DNA of 64,000 nucleotides from Streptomyces gossypii (GTDB taxonomy: Bacteria; Actinomycetota; Actinomycetes; Streptomycetales; Streptomycetaceae). The stretch's first letter is position 1; each line of letters begins with the position of its first letter. The notes under the pieces are model-generated. The model worked only from the letters and a program-made list of their open reading frames with translations, ran no database searches and was not told the origin of the DNA. The translations under genes and the position numbers were made by a program. The stretch spans positions 124,001 through 188,000 of the forward strand of contig NZ_JAJAGO010000003.1 in the NCBI RefSeq assembly GCF_025165795.1. The letters run 5' to 3'. Of this stretch, positions 55,345 through 63,353 are shown piece after piece.

Positions 55345-55358
55345 GTTCCACGTGAAAC
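55345..55358. promoter_or_regulatory. parS-like ParB-binding site
   Basis: GTTCCACGTGAAAC matches the Streptomyces parS core GTTTCACGTGAAAC at 13 of 14 positions and keeps the central CACGTG. It lies in the pyrE-fba gap. In S. coelicolor parS sites cluster around oriC, and by gene order this locus should be a few hundred kb from it. Confidence 0.6.
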
Positions 55359-55530
55359 CTTCCTGGCCCTGCCTCAAGGCCCTTGCGCACCGCTCGTGAT
55401 CTCGTGAACCGGCGTCGGGCACAGGGACCGCATCTGGGAGGATGACCCCGACGATGACGTCGTTCCCCGTTGAGCCCTAGTTGAGCCGTAACAGAGCCGA
55501 CACGCATTCGCATACCTGAGGAGCGGACAG

Positions 55531-56553
55531 ATGCCCATCGCAACCCCCGAGGTCTACAACGAGATGCTCGACCGGGCGAAGGCGGGCAAATTCGCCTACC
55601 CGGCCATCAACGTCACCTCCACGCAGACCCTGCACGCCGCACTGCGCGGCTTCGCCGATGCGGAGAGCGACGGGATCATCCAGATCTCCACCGGCGGTGC
55701 GGAGTTCCTGGGCGGCCAGTACAGCAAGGACATGGTGAGCGGCGCGGTGGCGCTGGCCGAGTTCGCGCACATCGTCGCCGAGAAGTACCCGGTCAGTGTC
55801 GCGCTGCACACCGACCACTGCCCGAAGGACAAGCTGGACGGTTACGTACGTCCGCTGATCGCCGTCTCCAAGGAGCGGGTGGACGCGGGCCGCAACCCGC
55901 TGTTCCAGTCCCACATGTGGGACGGCTCCGCCGAGACCCTCAAGGACAACCTGGCGATCGGCGAGGAGCTGCTGGCGGCGGCCGCCGCCGCCCGGATCAT
56001 CCTCGAGGTCGAGATCACCCCGACCGGCGGTGAGGAGGACGGCGTCACGCACGAGATCAACGACGAGCTGTACACCACCGTCGACGACGCACTGCGTACG
56101 GCGGAGGCGCTCGGCCTGGGCGAGAAGGGCCGCTACCTGCTGGCCGCCTCCTTCGGCAACGTGCACGGCGTGTACAAGCCGGGCAACGTCGTGCTCCGTC
56201 CCGAGCTGCTCAGGGACCTTCAGGCAGGCGTCGCCGAGAAGCACGGCAAGCAGGCCCCCTTCGACTTCGTCTTCCACGGCGGCTCGGGTTCCACCGCGGA
56301 GGAGATCGCCACCGCACTGGAGAACGGCGTCGTGAAGATGAACCTCGACACCGACACCCAGTACGCCTTCACCCGCCCGGTCGTGGACCACATGTTCAGC
56401 AACTACGACGGTGTGCTGAAGGTCGACGGCGAGGTCGGCAACAAGAAGGTCTACGACCCGCGCAGCTGGGGCAAGGCGGCCGAGAAGGGCATGGCGGAGC
56501 GCGTCCAGAAGGCCTGCGCCGACCTGCGCTCCACGGGCACGCGACTGAAGTGA
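55531..56553 (+). CDS. fba: Class II fructose-bisphosphate aldolase (340 aa)
   Basis: Zinc-dependent aldolase of glycolysis and gluconeogenesis (fructose 1,6-bisphosphate to DHAP and glyceraldehyde 3-phosphate). Zinc and catalytic residues are in SVALHTDHCPKDKL and in FGNVHGVYKPG. The phosphate-binding loop is FVFHGGSGSTAEEI, then GVVKMNLDTDTQYAFTRPV. NVTSTQTLHAALRGFADAESDGIIQ is the usual opening. The length fits class IIA. ATG 55531 has GAGGAG upstream. Its last two sense codons and stop lie in the first unit of a 14-bp repeat. Confidence 0.95.
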   Translation: MPIATPEVYNEMLDRAKAGKFAYPAINVTSTQTLHAALRGFADAESDGIIQISTGGAEFLGGQYSKDMVSGAVALAEFAHIVAEKYPVSVALHTDHCPKDKLDGYVRPLIAVSKERVDAGRNPLFQSHMWDGSAETLKDNLAIGEELLAAAAAARIILEVEITPTGGEEDGVTHEINDELYTTVDDALRTAEALGLGEKGRYLLAASFGNVHGVYKPGNVVLRPELLRDLQAGVAEKHGKQAPFDFVFHGGSGSTAEEIATALENGVVKMNLDTDTQYAFTRPVVDHMFSNYDGVLKVDGEVGNKKVYDPRSWGKAAEKGMAERVQKACADLRSTGTRLK

Positions 56554-56614
56554 CCGCCCTGAAGTGACCGGCCTGACGTGACTGGCCCGAAGTGACTTGC
56601 CTGAAGTGATCCGG
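56545..56614. repeat. Five 14-bp degenerate tandem repeats starting at the fba stop codon
   Basis: Units follow CTGAAGTGACCGGC: the first (56545) contains the Leu-Lys-stop end of fba. Four more follow with one to four changes each. The unit is not a multiple of three and repeats the TGA stop codon, so growth of the array would not affect the protein. Confidence 0.8.
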
Positions 56615-56650
56615 TCCGGCCCGGCACCCGAGCGGTGCCGGGCCGGACCG
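56612..56650. terminator. Strong hairpin terminator after fba
   Basis: A perfect 17-bp stem (CGGTCCGGCCCGGCACC with GGTGCCGGGCCGGACCG) and 5-nt loop. It lies between fba and the convergent secreted-protein gene and can serve both. A short run of GTGCCGGGG repeats (56660-56695) follows. Confidence 0.8.
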
Positions 56651-56708
56651 CGTCCGAAGGTGTGCCGGGGTGCCGGGGTGCCGGGGTGCCGGTTCGCCGG
56701 GGCGCCGG

Positions 56709-57242
56709 TCAGGCGATCCGGTTGTGGAAGACCTGGTTCAGGTAGTCGCCCGCCGGTGAGAGCACGAGGGGCTGGTCGTTGTGGCTCGGCACGGCGTCGG
56801 GTGTGATCGCCAGGGTGGTGTCGATGTAGGGCCGCAGGGTGAAGCCGTCCACGACGCCGGTGTCGGTGGGGTAGAGCATCCACCACTGCTGCTTGTTGGA
56901 GTGCCTGCACGCCTTGGTCGCGATCAGCCTCCGGCTCTCCACGCTGGACGGGTGCAGGCAGGCGTCGCCGTCACCCGCGTTGCTGATCACGTAGGTGTTC
57001 GTGGCGACGCGCTCGTAGACCCACTTCTCGCTGTCCAGGATGACGTCGTCGTGGTCCTCCCAGATGTCGACGATGCCGGTGGGGGTGGGGGAGAAACCGT
57101 TGGGCGTGATGTGCTCGCCCGTCTGCACGTGGTCGATGAACACCTCTTCTCCGACTGGCACGGGGGCGGCGTGGGCGGGCGGAGCGGCGAGGCACAGGGC
57201 GGTCAGTACGGCGGGTGCGAGCAGCGCGACGGCCTTCTTCAT
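56709..57242 (-). CDS. Secreted protein with ricin-like QxW motif (177 aa)
   Basis: A clear Sec signal peptide (MKKAVALLAPAVLTALCLAAPPAHAA) is cut near AHA-AP. The mature part of about 150 residues has two cysteines (DACLHPSS, KACRH) and a NKQQWWML segment, recalling a ricin-type beta-trefoil repeat. Only one repeat is evident, so carbohydrate binding is a guess. ATG 57242 has AGGGAGAT upstream. Its function and relation to neighbours are unknown. Confidence 0.75.
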   Translation of the reverse strand: MKKAVALLAPAVLTALCLAAPPAHAAPVPVGEEVFIDHVQTGEHITPNGFSPTPTGIVDIWEDHDDVILDSEKWVYERVATNTYVISNAGDGDACLHPSSVESRRLIATKACRHSNKQQWWMLYPTDTGVVDGFTLRPYIDTTLAITPDAVPSHNDQPLVLSPAGDYLNQVFHNRIA

Positions 57243-57466
57243 CAGATCTCCCTTGGCGAGAATGTGCGGTTCCGTGAACGCGGAGCCAGGGGAAAGGATC
57301 AAGGAAGCCGCCTGCCCATAACAGAAGAAGCAGAGCATTTCACTCGAAATAGTCACAAAAGGGGTGGAGTCGCTCACCGTCTGCCGCGAAGCGCCCCACG
57401 GCGCCCCACGGCGCTCCCCGGGGGTTGCCGGGTCATCCGCCGCGCGGGACAGGCAGACTGGGACAC

Positions 57467-57880
57467 ATGTCCACACACGAGAACCTTCTCGGGGGTCCGC
57501 CCCCGACTCACCTGCCCGACGACCCCGAGCCGCGCGAGCTGCTCGCCTCGGGCACCTCACCCGCCGAGGTGGCCGCGCAGTACCCGACCTCCTCGCTGGC
57601 CTGGGCCCGGCTGGCCGACGACGCCTTCGAGGGCGGCCGTGTCGTCGAGTCGTACGCCTATGCCCGCACCGGCTACCACCGGGGCCTGGACTCGCTGCGC
57701 CGCAGCGGCTGGAAGGGCCACGGCCCGGTTCCCTTCGAGCACGAGCCGAACCGCGGCTTCCTGCGTGCCCTGCACGCTCTCGCGCGGGCGGCGGAGTCGA
57801 TCGGGGAGCAAGATGAATACGAGCGCTGCAGCACGTTCCTGAAGGACAGCTCGCCCACGGCGGCGGCGACCCTGTCGTAG
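57467..57880 (+). CDS. DUF3151 family protein (137 aa)
   Basis: A conserved actinobacterial protein of unknown function. Family features are NLLGGPPPTHLPDDPEPRELLASG, PTSSLAWARLADDAFEGGRVVESYAYARTGYHRGLDSLRRSGWKGHGPVPFEHEPNRGFLRALHALARAA. The many Trp/Tyr/Arg residues and TPR-like helices suggest a helical protein. ATG 57467; a longer frame from 57425 lacks similarity. Confidence 0.87.
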   Translation: MSTHENLLGGPPPTHLPDDPEPRELLASGTSPAEVAAQYPTSSLAWARLADDAFEGGRVVESYAYARTGYHRGLDSLRRSGWKGHGPVPFEHEPNRGFLRALHALARAAESIGEQDEYERCSTFLKDSSPTAAATLS

Positions 57881-58048
57881 CGCGGGCGCGGGCGCCCGCA
57901 CAGCCTGCAGGGGCTTGTGAGGGACCGGCCGCGTCGCCGATGATGCTCCTGGGGCCGCGGTCACATACTGCGGACCCAGGGGACCGGGGCTCCACTGCCG
58001 TACGGAAGGGGCGGACCGCTACCCGGCACCCACCGTGAGGAGACAGCG

Positions 58049-58909
58049 ATGTCCCAGCACCCCCATGAGCGCATGCCGGCCGAGGCCGCGGAGGACTCCG
58101 AGCAGGCCCCCGGCCTCGACTTCGAGGGCACCACGCCGTACGAGGACTACGTCCAGGCCGACGTCCTCACCCACCTGCAGCACCCCCTCTCCAAGGACCC
58201 GGGCGAGATGGTCTTCCTCGTCACCACCCAGGTCATGGAGCTGTGGTTCACCGTGATCGTGCACGAGTGGGAGACCGCAGCCAAGGCGCTGCGCCGGGAC
58301 GACCTGCCGGGCGCCTTCGCCGCGCTGAAGCGGTCGGCGTACGAGCTCCAGTCGCTCAACGCCTCCTGGGAGCCGCTCGCCCATCTCACCCCCGTGCAGT
58401 TCAACGCCTACCGCTCCGCCCTCGGCGAGGGGTCCGGCTTCCAGTCCGCGATGTACCGCCGGATGGAGTTCCTGCTGGGTGAGAAGTCCGCGTCCATGCT
58501 GGTGCCGCATCGGGGCGCCCCCCGGGTGCACGGCGAGCTGGAGAAGGCGCTGCACGAGCCGAGCCTCTACGACGAGGTGCTGCGCTATCTCTCCCGGCGT
58601 GGCGAGGACGTCCCGGCGGCCGCGCTGGAGCGGGACGTCACCCGGAGGTACGAGCCCGACCCTGCGGTGGAGGCCGTCTGGGCGAGGGTCTACACGCACG
58701 ATCCGGAAGCAGAGCTGGTCCGCCTCGGGGAGGCGCTCACGGAGGTCGCCGAGCTGGTCTGGCGCTGGCGCAACGACCACCTGGTGGCCACGCGCCGGGC
58801 CATGGGCTCCAAGACCGGCACGGGCGGATCGGCGGGCGTCGCCTGGCTGGAGAAGCGTGCGGCGAAGAACGTGTTCCCCGAGCTGTGGACGGCCCGAAGC
58901 CATGTCTGA
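58049..58909 (+). CDS. kynA: Tryptophan 2,3-dioxygenase (286 aa)
   Basis: Haem enzyme that opens the indole ring of L-Trp to N-formylkynurenine. Recognisable segments are LDFEGTTPYEDYVQADVLTHLQHPLS and the substrate-contacting FLVTTQVMELWFTVIVHEWETA. LTPVQFNAYRSALGEGSGFQSAMYRRMEFLLG follows. The haem-ligand region is WRWRNDHLVATRRAMGSKTGTGGSAGVAWL. First gene of a three-gene catabolic operon; it overlaps kynU by 8 nt. ATG 58049. Confidence 0.94.
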   Translation: MSQHPHERMPAEAAEDSEQAPGLDFEGTTPYEDYVQADVLTHLQHPLSKDPGEMVFLVTTQVMELWFTVIVHEWETAAKALRRDDLPGAFAALKRSAYELQSLNASWEPLAHLTPVQFNAYRSALGEGSGFQSAMYRRMEFLLGEKSASMLVPHRGAPRVHGELEKALHEPSLYDEVLRYLSRRGEDVPAAALERDVTRRYEPDPAVEAVWARVYTHDPEAELVRLGEALTEVAELVWRWRNDHLVATRRAMGSKTGTGGSAGVAWLEKRAAKNVFPELWTARSHV

Positions 58910-60341
58910 GCCCATCCGCCCGGCCTCCGGCGTGGGCCGTCCCCTTTCCGGCCGCCCGGCTGCGAGCCCGTCGTCCGCGAACCACCCTGCGTCTGGGCAC
59001 CTCGGGTCGGGGCACCTCGGGTCGGGGAGCTCCGGGTCTGAGAACCCCGCGCCGGCGCCCCGCCCGCTGCTGAGCCGCCCCTCGGCGCCGGTGAACGGCC
59101 CGCTCGCCGCCGAAGCCGCCGCGCTCGACAGGGCCGACGTACTCGCCGCCAAGCGCGCCGAGTTCGTCCTCGACGAGGACACCGTCTATCTGGACGGAAA
59201 CTCCCTCGGCGCCCTGCCCCGCGACGTCCCGGCCCGGCTCGCCGACGTCGTCGCCCGCGAGTGGGGCGAGCTGCGCATCCGGTCCTGGGGTGAATCCGGC
59301 TGGTGGACGGCGCCGGAGCGGGTCGGCGACCGCATCGCCCCGCTGGTCGGTGCCGGACCGGACCGGATCGTCGTCGGCGACTCGACAAGCGTCAACGTCT
59401 TCAAGGCGGTGGTGGCGGCCGTCCGGATCGCGCGGCAGGACGATCCCGGCCGCGACGAAGTGCTGGTCGACGAGGCGACGTTCCCCACCGACGGCTACAT
59501 CGCCGAATCCGCCGCCCGGCTGACCGGCACCAGACTGCGCGCCGTCCCCGCCGCCGTGCTGCCGTCGGCCCTCGGGCCGCGTACGGCCGTCGCGCTGGTC
59601 AACCACGTCGACTACCGCACCGGCGAACTGCAGGACCTGCCGACCCTGACGGCGCTCGCGCACGACGCGGGCGCCCGCATCGTGTGGGATCTGTGCCACA
59701 GCGTGGGGGCGCTGCCTGTCGGACTCGACGCGCACGGCGTCGACTTCGCCGTCGGCTGCACCTACAAGTACCTCAACGGCGGCCCAGGGGCGCCCGCCTT
59801 CCTCTACGTGCACGGCGACCTTCAGCCTCGCTTCGACTCGCCGCTGCCCGGCTGGCATTCGCACGCCGACCCGTTCGCCATGTCCTCCGGCTACGTCCCC
59901 GCCGAAGGCGCGGTGCGGGGCAGGGTCGGCACTCCGGACATCCTCTCGATGCTCGCGCTGGAGGCGGCGCTGACCGTCTGGGACGACGTCGACCTCGCGG
60001 CCGTACGCCGGAAGAGCCTCGCGCTCGGCGACTTCTTCCTGCGCTGCGTGAGCACGTATGTACGGGCAGGCCGGGTCAGCAGTGTCACCCCGACCGAGCG
60101 GGAGCGTCGCGGCAGCCAGATCTCCCTGCGTTGCGCCGGGCCCGGCACGGGAGCGGGCACCGGAGAGGGGGTGGAGGCGGGTGAGCTTTCGGCGGCCGAA
60201 GTCATGGACGCGCTGATCTCGCGGGGCATCATCGGAGATTTCCGGCACCCCGACGTACTGCGCTTCGGCTTCACCCCGCTCTACACTTCGTTCCTGGATG
60301 CGGAGCGTGCGGCGCGCGCGCTGGGGGAGGTCGTCGGTTGA
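58902..60341 (+). CDS. kynU: Kynureninase (479 aa)
   Basis: PLP enzyme that cleaves kynurenine to anthranilate and alanine. It has VYLDGNSLGALPRDVPARLADVV, the cofactor region VGDSTSVNVFKAVVAAV, and IVWDLCHSVGALPVGLDAHGVDFAVGCTYKYLNGGPGAPAFLYV with the PLP-binding Lys (TYKY). The first 60 residues are a low-complexity Pro/Ser/Gly extension including repeats of SGHLG. That extension is unusual, and the true start may be later in frame. It overlaps kynA (ATG 58902) and the next gene. Confidence 0.92.
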   Translation: MSEPIRPASGVGRPLSGRPAASPSSANHPASGHLGSGHLGSGSSGSENPAPAPRPLLSRPSAPVNGPLAAEAAALDRADVLAAKRAEFVLDEDTVYLDGNSLGALPRDVPARLADVVAREWGELRIRSWGESGWWTAPERVGDRIAPLVGAGPDRIVVGDSTSVNVFKAVVAAVRIARQDDPGRDEVLVDEATFPTDGYIAESAARLTGTRLRAVPAAVLPSALGPRTAVALVNHVDYRTGELQDLPTLTALAHDAGARIVWDLCHSVGALPVGLDAHGVDFAVGCTYKYLNGGPGAPAFLYVHGDLQPRFDSPLPGWHSHADPFAMSSGYVPAEGAVRGRVGTPDILSMLALEAALTVWDDVDLAAVRRKSLALGDFFLRCVSTYVRAGRVSSVTPTERERRGSQISLRCAGPGTGAGTGEGVEAGELSAAEVMDALISRGIIGDFRHPDVLRFGFTPLYTSFLDAERAARALGEVVG

Positions 60342-61051
60342 GCGATGATACGGAGTGGGACGCGCTGGCCGGGCTGGCACCGGTCGCACCAGAGCGCACC
60401 GTGCGGTACGGGCAACACCCCTCACAGGTCATCGACCTGTACGGGCAGGGGAACGGCCGGCGGATCACCGTGCTGCACGGCGGCTTCTGGCGCGAGAAGT
60501 ACGACCGCGGTCATCTCACCCCGCTCGCCGCCGCGCTGGCCGGACACGGGTATGCGGTGGAACTCGTCGAGTACCGCCGGGTCGGCGGTGGCGGCGGCTG
60601 GCCGCAGACGGTGGAGGACATCGACGCCGCACTCGAAGCACTGGGTCCACCGCCCCATGTGCTGCTTGGTCATTCGGCGGGTGGTCAGCTCGCCCTGTGG
60701 GCGGCGGCCAAGCGGGAGCGGGCGGCGAGCGCCCGCATCCTCGCGGTGTCTCCGCTCGCGGATCTGCGGCGGGCGCACGAACTCCGCCTCAGCGACGAGG
60801 CGGTGTCGGAATTCCTCGGGGGTGAGGAGGAGCTGGTCTCCCGGCTGTCGGATGCGGATCCGATGAAGCTGATGCCCCGGGTGCCGGTGGAGATCCTGCA
60901 CGGCACGGCGGACCGCATCGTGCCGGTGGAGCTCTCCCGCCGCTACACCACGGACTGGGGCGCCCGGCTCCACCTCCTCGCCAGCGGGCACTTCGCGCCG
61001 GTCACGCCGAACACCCCGGCGTTCGGGGTCCTGTTGGACTCCCTCCGCTGA
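60338..61051 (+). CDS. kynB: Alpha/beta hydrolase, probable kynurenine formamidase (237 aa)
   Basis: Hydrolyses N-formylkynurenine to kynurenine, the step between kynA and kynU. The alpha/beta-hydrolase oxyanion motif is VLHGGFWREKYDR, the nucleophile is in LLGHSAGGQLALW, and the acid and His are in ILHGTADRIVPVE and LLASGHFAPV. This is the arylformamidase type of eukaryotes and some actinobacteria, not the metal-dependent KynB, so the symbol is by function. It starts at TTG 60338, overlapping the kynU stop. Confidence 0.85.
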   Translation: MSDDTEWDALAGLAPVAPERTVRYGQHPSQVIDLYGQGNGRRITVLHGGFWREKYDRGHLTPLAAALAGHGYAVELVEYRRVGGGGGWPQTVEDIDAALEALGPPPHVLLGHSAGGQLALWAAAKRERAASARILAVSPLADLRRAHELRLSDEAVSEFLGGEEELVSRLSDADPMKLMPRVPVEILHGTADRIVPVELSRRYTTDWGARLHLLASGHFAPVTPNTPAFGVLLDSLR

Positions 61052-61066
61052 GGTACTGCTCCGGCC

Positions 61067-61106
61067 CGGCCCGGTCCCGGCGCTCTCACGCGCCGGGACC
61101 GGGCCG
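61067..61106. terminator. Strong hairpin terminator after the kyn operon
   Basis: A perfect 16-bp stem (CGGCCCGGTCCCGGCG with CGCCGGGACCGGGCCG) and an 8-nt loop CTCTCACG. It sits between the kyn operon and the convergent amidase gene and can serve both. Confidence 0.85.
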
Positions 61107-61129
61107 CCGGTTCCCCGGCGCGGCGCCCG

Positions 61130-62206
61130 TCAGGCGAGGAGGCGCTTCCAGTCCAGCGTGGAGAGCTCGCTTCCCGCCCCGGCCCGCTCGCGGCCCGCGC
61201 TGCGGCGAAGCGTCTCGACCGCCTTGGCGACCTCGTCCGTCCCGCCCGCCCGTACCCGCCCCGGCGTGATCAGCGGCCACAGGTCCGAGCCGAGATAGCC
61301 GGTCTCGTCCACCTTGCTGTGGTGCAGCGCGGCGCAGGCGTGCTGCTCGATGTCGTGCGTGTCCGCGAGTGTGGCCACCGCCCGCCTGGTGGAAGCGCCG
61401 AAGACGCCGTCTACCGGCAGATCCGCGAAGCCCTTCGCACGCAGCAGGTGCTGTGCGGCACGTACTCGGGCACCGGTGTCGCCCGGTCGCAGCAGCGGCC
61501 AGACGGCCGGGGCGACGGAGCGTACGCCGAGCGTGCCCGCCACCGCGTCCCGCAGTTCCTGGAGCCGGCCGTACAGCACCTCGCCGGGGCACTCGGTGGA
61601 GTTGAAGTCCCGGTGGCCCATGATGTGTTCGACCGGCCGCCCGTACTGCCCGGCGATCCAGGCGACCAGTCCGACCAGCGAGTCCCACAGCGCTTTGGGG
61701 ACGTCCACCTCGGTGTAGAGGCCCTCGTTCTCGATACCGATGATCTCGCTGTTGTGCCCGCCGACGTTGGCGCCCTGCACATGCCGGGTGCCTCCGCGTA
61801 CGACGTCCAGGCTCTCGTGACGGCCTTCGAGGACGAAGCCGCCCCGGCTGTTGGTGAACTGCTGGCCGCTGTCGGCCCAGCCGTTGCTGTCCATGTGGTA
61901 GGTCTGGATGTTCCGGCAGATCTCCATCGCGTGCTCGAGGGAGTAGTCCTCGCTGTTGCCCGGCGAGGCCGTGTGGTGCACGACGACGTACGTCGGTACG
62001 TGGTCCAGGATGTTGATCCCGCTCGACGGCGGGCGCGCACCCCACTCGGCGGTGGTGTAGACGCGGGGCTCGGGGGCGGCGGCGCCGGTGCTGCGGGTCG
62101 CGGCGCTCGCGAGGCCCGCGCCGGTCAGCCCGAGCGCTCCAGCGGCTCCGACGGTCAGCCCGCCGCGCAGCAGGGCGCGGCGGTCGAAGTGTGGTTGTAC
62201 GGCCAT
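61130..62206 (-). CDS. Secreted PGRP-type N-acetylmuramoyl-L-alanine amidase (358 aa)
   Basis: A peptidoglycan amidase exported by the Tat pathway: DRRALLRGGLTVGAAGALGLTG is a twin-arginine signal. The amidase_2/PGRP domain opens with VYTTAEWGARPPSS. Zinc ligands are in YVVVHHTASPGNSED and IMGHRDFNSTECPGEVLYG (His and Cys). IIGIENEGLY lies between. A C-terminal peptidoglycan-binding domain (WPLLRPGDTGARVRAAQHLLRAKGFADLPVDGVFGASTRRAVATL) follows, with 80 more residues of unknown role. ATG 62206, with AAGGAGA upstream. Confidence 0.9.
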   Translation of the reverse strand: MAVQPHFDRRALLRGGLTVGAAGALGLTGAGLASAATRSTGAAAPEPRVYTTAEWGARPPSSGINILDHVPTYVVVHHTASPGNSEDYSLEHAMEICRNIQTYHMDSNGWADSGQQFTNSRGGFVLEGRHESLDVVRGGTRHVQGANVGGHNSEIIGIENEGLYTEVDVPKALWDSLVGLVAWIAGQYGRPVEHIMGHRDFNSTECPGEVLYGRLQELRDAVAGTLGVRSVAPAVWPLLRPGDTGARVRAAQHLLRAKGFADLPVDGVFGASTRRAVATLADTHDIEQHACAALHHSKVDETGYLGSDLWPLITPGRVRAGGTDEVAKAVETLRRSAGRERAGAGSELSTLDWKRLLA

Positions 62207-62558
62207 CTTCCGGTCTCCTTCGGCAGTGGGGGGTGGGACAAACCGTGGGGGGAGTCCCGTTGTTGCCAGGGAAGCCTGTGCTCGCGGCGATGCGAGGCGG
62301 CGCGGTGTGGTGCCTGCTGGCTGGTTACGCGCGTAGCTAGTAAAGCCAGAACGCCATGTACGCGACAACCCTCCGAACGCAACTGGACCACTTCTCCTCG
62401 GTGAACTGAGAGAAACCCTCACCGCGAATCCCCCGCAGCCGACCGAATCGGACAGGGCCTCCCGATCGTCAGTGAAGCCGCGCCCCGCCCGCTCCCGCCT
62501 CAGCCACACCCCGCCCGATCCGTACGTTCCCCCGTACGGCCGCCTCGTCCCGCCGGCG
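62207..62558. other. Gap between the SDR gene end and the amidase gene start
   Basis: About 350 bp; both flanking genes are on the minus strand, so this holds the amidase promoter. The frame continuing upstream of the amidase start has no signal or family match. No operator-like palindrome or long hairpin was noticed. Confidence 0.4.
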
Positions 62559-63176
62559 CTACGGCCGCTCCTCGCCAGAGGGGATGGTGAGCGTGCGGCC
62601 CTGCGCGGTGCCTTCGACCGCGTCGACATAGCGCCGGGCGACCTCGGCTGCCGGGGTGCCGCCGGCCGGGTCCATGCCCAGGGAGACCAGGGTTTCGCGC
62701 ACCCAGCCGGGACTGACCGTGTTCAGCCGCAGGCCGCGCGGCAGCTCGACGGAGGCGGGGTGCACGAACGCCTCCAGTGCCGAGTTGATCAGATAGGTCA
62801 TCGAGCTCCCCGGTACCGGCCCTGGGAACTGCCCGCTCGACAGCGTGATCGACCCCTCGTCCCGCAACTGGGAGAGCGCGCGCCGGACCAGGTTGACCTG
62901 GCCGGTCAGTTTCCCGTCCATGCCGCGCCAGAAGTCCGTGTCGGACGCCGTGTCCAGCGGCGTCAGCCCGCCGCTCGCCGCACAGCAGACCACCGCGTCG
63001 ACGGGCCCCGTACGCCCGGCCGTCGTGAACAGCGCGTCGATCGAGTCCGCGTCCGTCATGTCCACTCGTACCGGGCCGCGCCGGGCCGCGCGTACGACCT
63101 CGTGCTGCCGTGCCTCCAGCGCGTCGGCGACCGCGCTGCCGATGGTGCCCGTCGCCCCGATCACGATGACCTTCAT
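62559..63176 (-). CDS. Short-chain dehydrogenase/reductase (205 aa)
   Basis: A small Rossmann-fold oxidoreductase of the SDR family. The cofactor loop is VIVIGATGTIGSAVADAL, with RAARRGPVRVDMTD after the second strand. DAVVCCAASGGL, then SITLSSGQFPGP and SSMTYLINSALEAFV follow. The usual YxxxK catalytic pair is not obvious (YLINS in that place), so it may be atypical or act on another scale. At 205 aa it resembles YwnB-like or CsgA-type short SDRs. It is divergent from the XRE regulator, which probably controls it. Confidence 0.85.
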   Translation of the reverse strand: MKVIVIGATGTIGSAVADALEARQHEVVRAARRGPVRVDMTDADSIDALFTTAGRTGPVDAVVCCAASGGLTPLDTASDTDFWRGMDGKLTGQVNLVRRALSQLRDEGSITLSSGQFPGPVPGSSMTYLINSALEAFVHPASVELPRGLRLNTVSPGWVRETLVSLGMDPAGGTPAAEVARRYVDAVEGTAQGRTLTIPSGEERP

Positions 63177-63353
63177 GATGTTCCGTCCTGTCCGCGCTGT
63201 CCTGTGGGCACGTGCTGCCCCGGAACCAGGCTGGGCCGGCGCGTCCACCCGGCCCAGCCCCCCACCCGGGGTACCCGCACCGGAGGTACTCCCGCCGTGG
63301 GTACACCTGGCAGGTACAGGCTCAGAGGGAGCACGTCCGGGACAATGGCGGGT

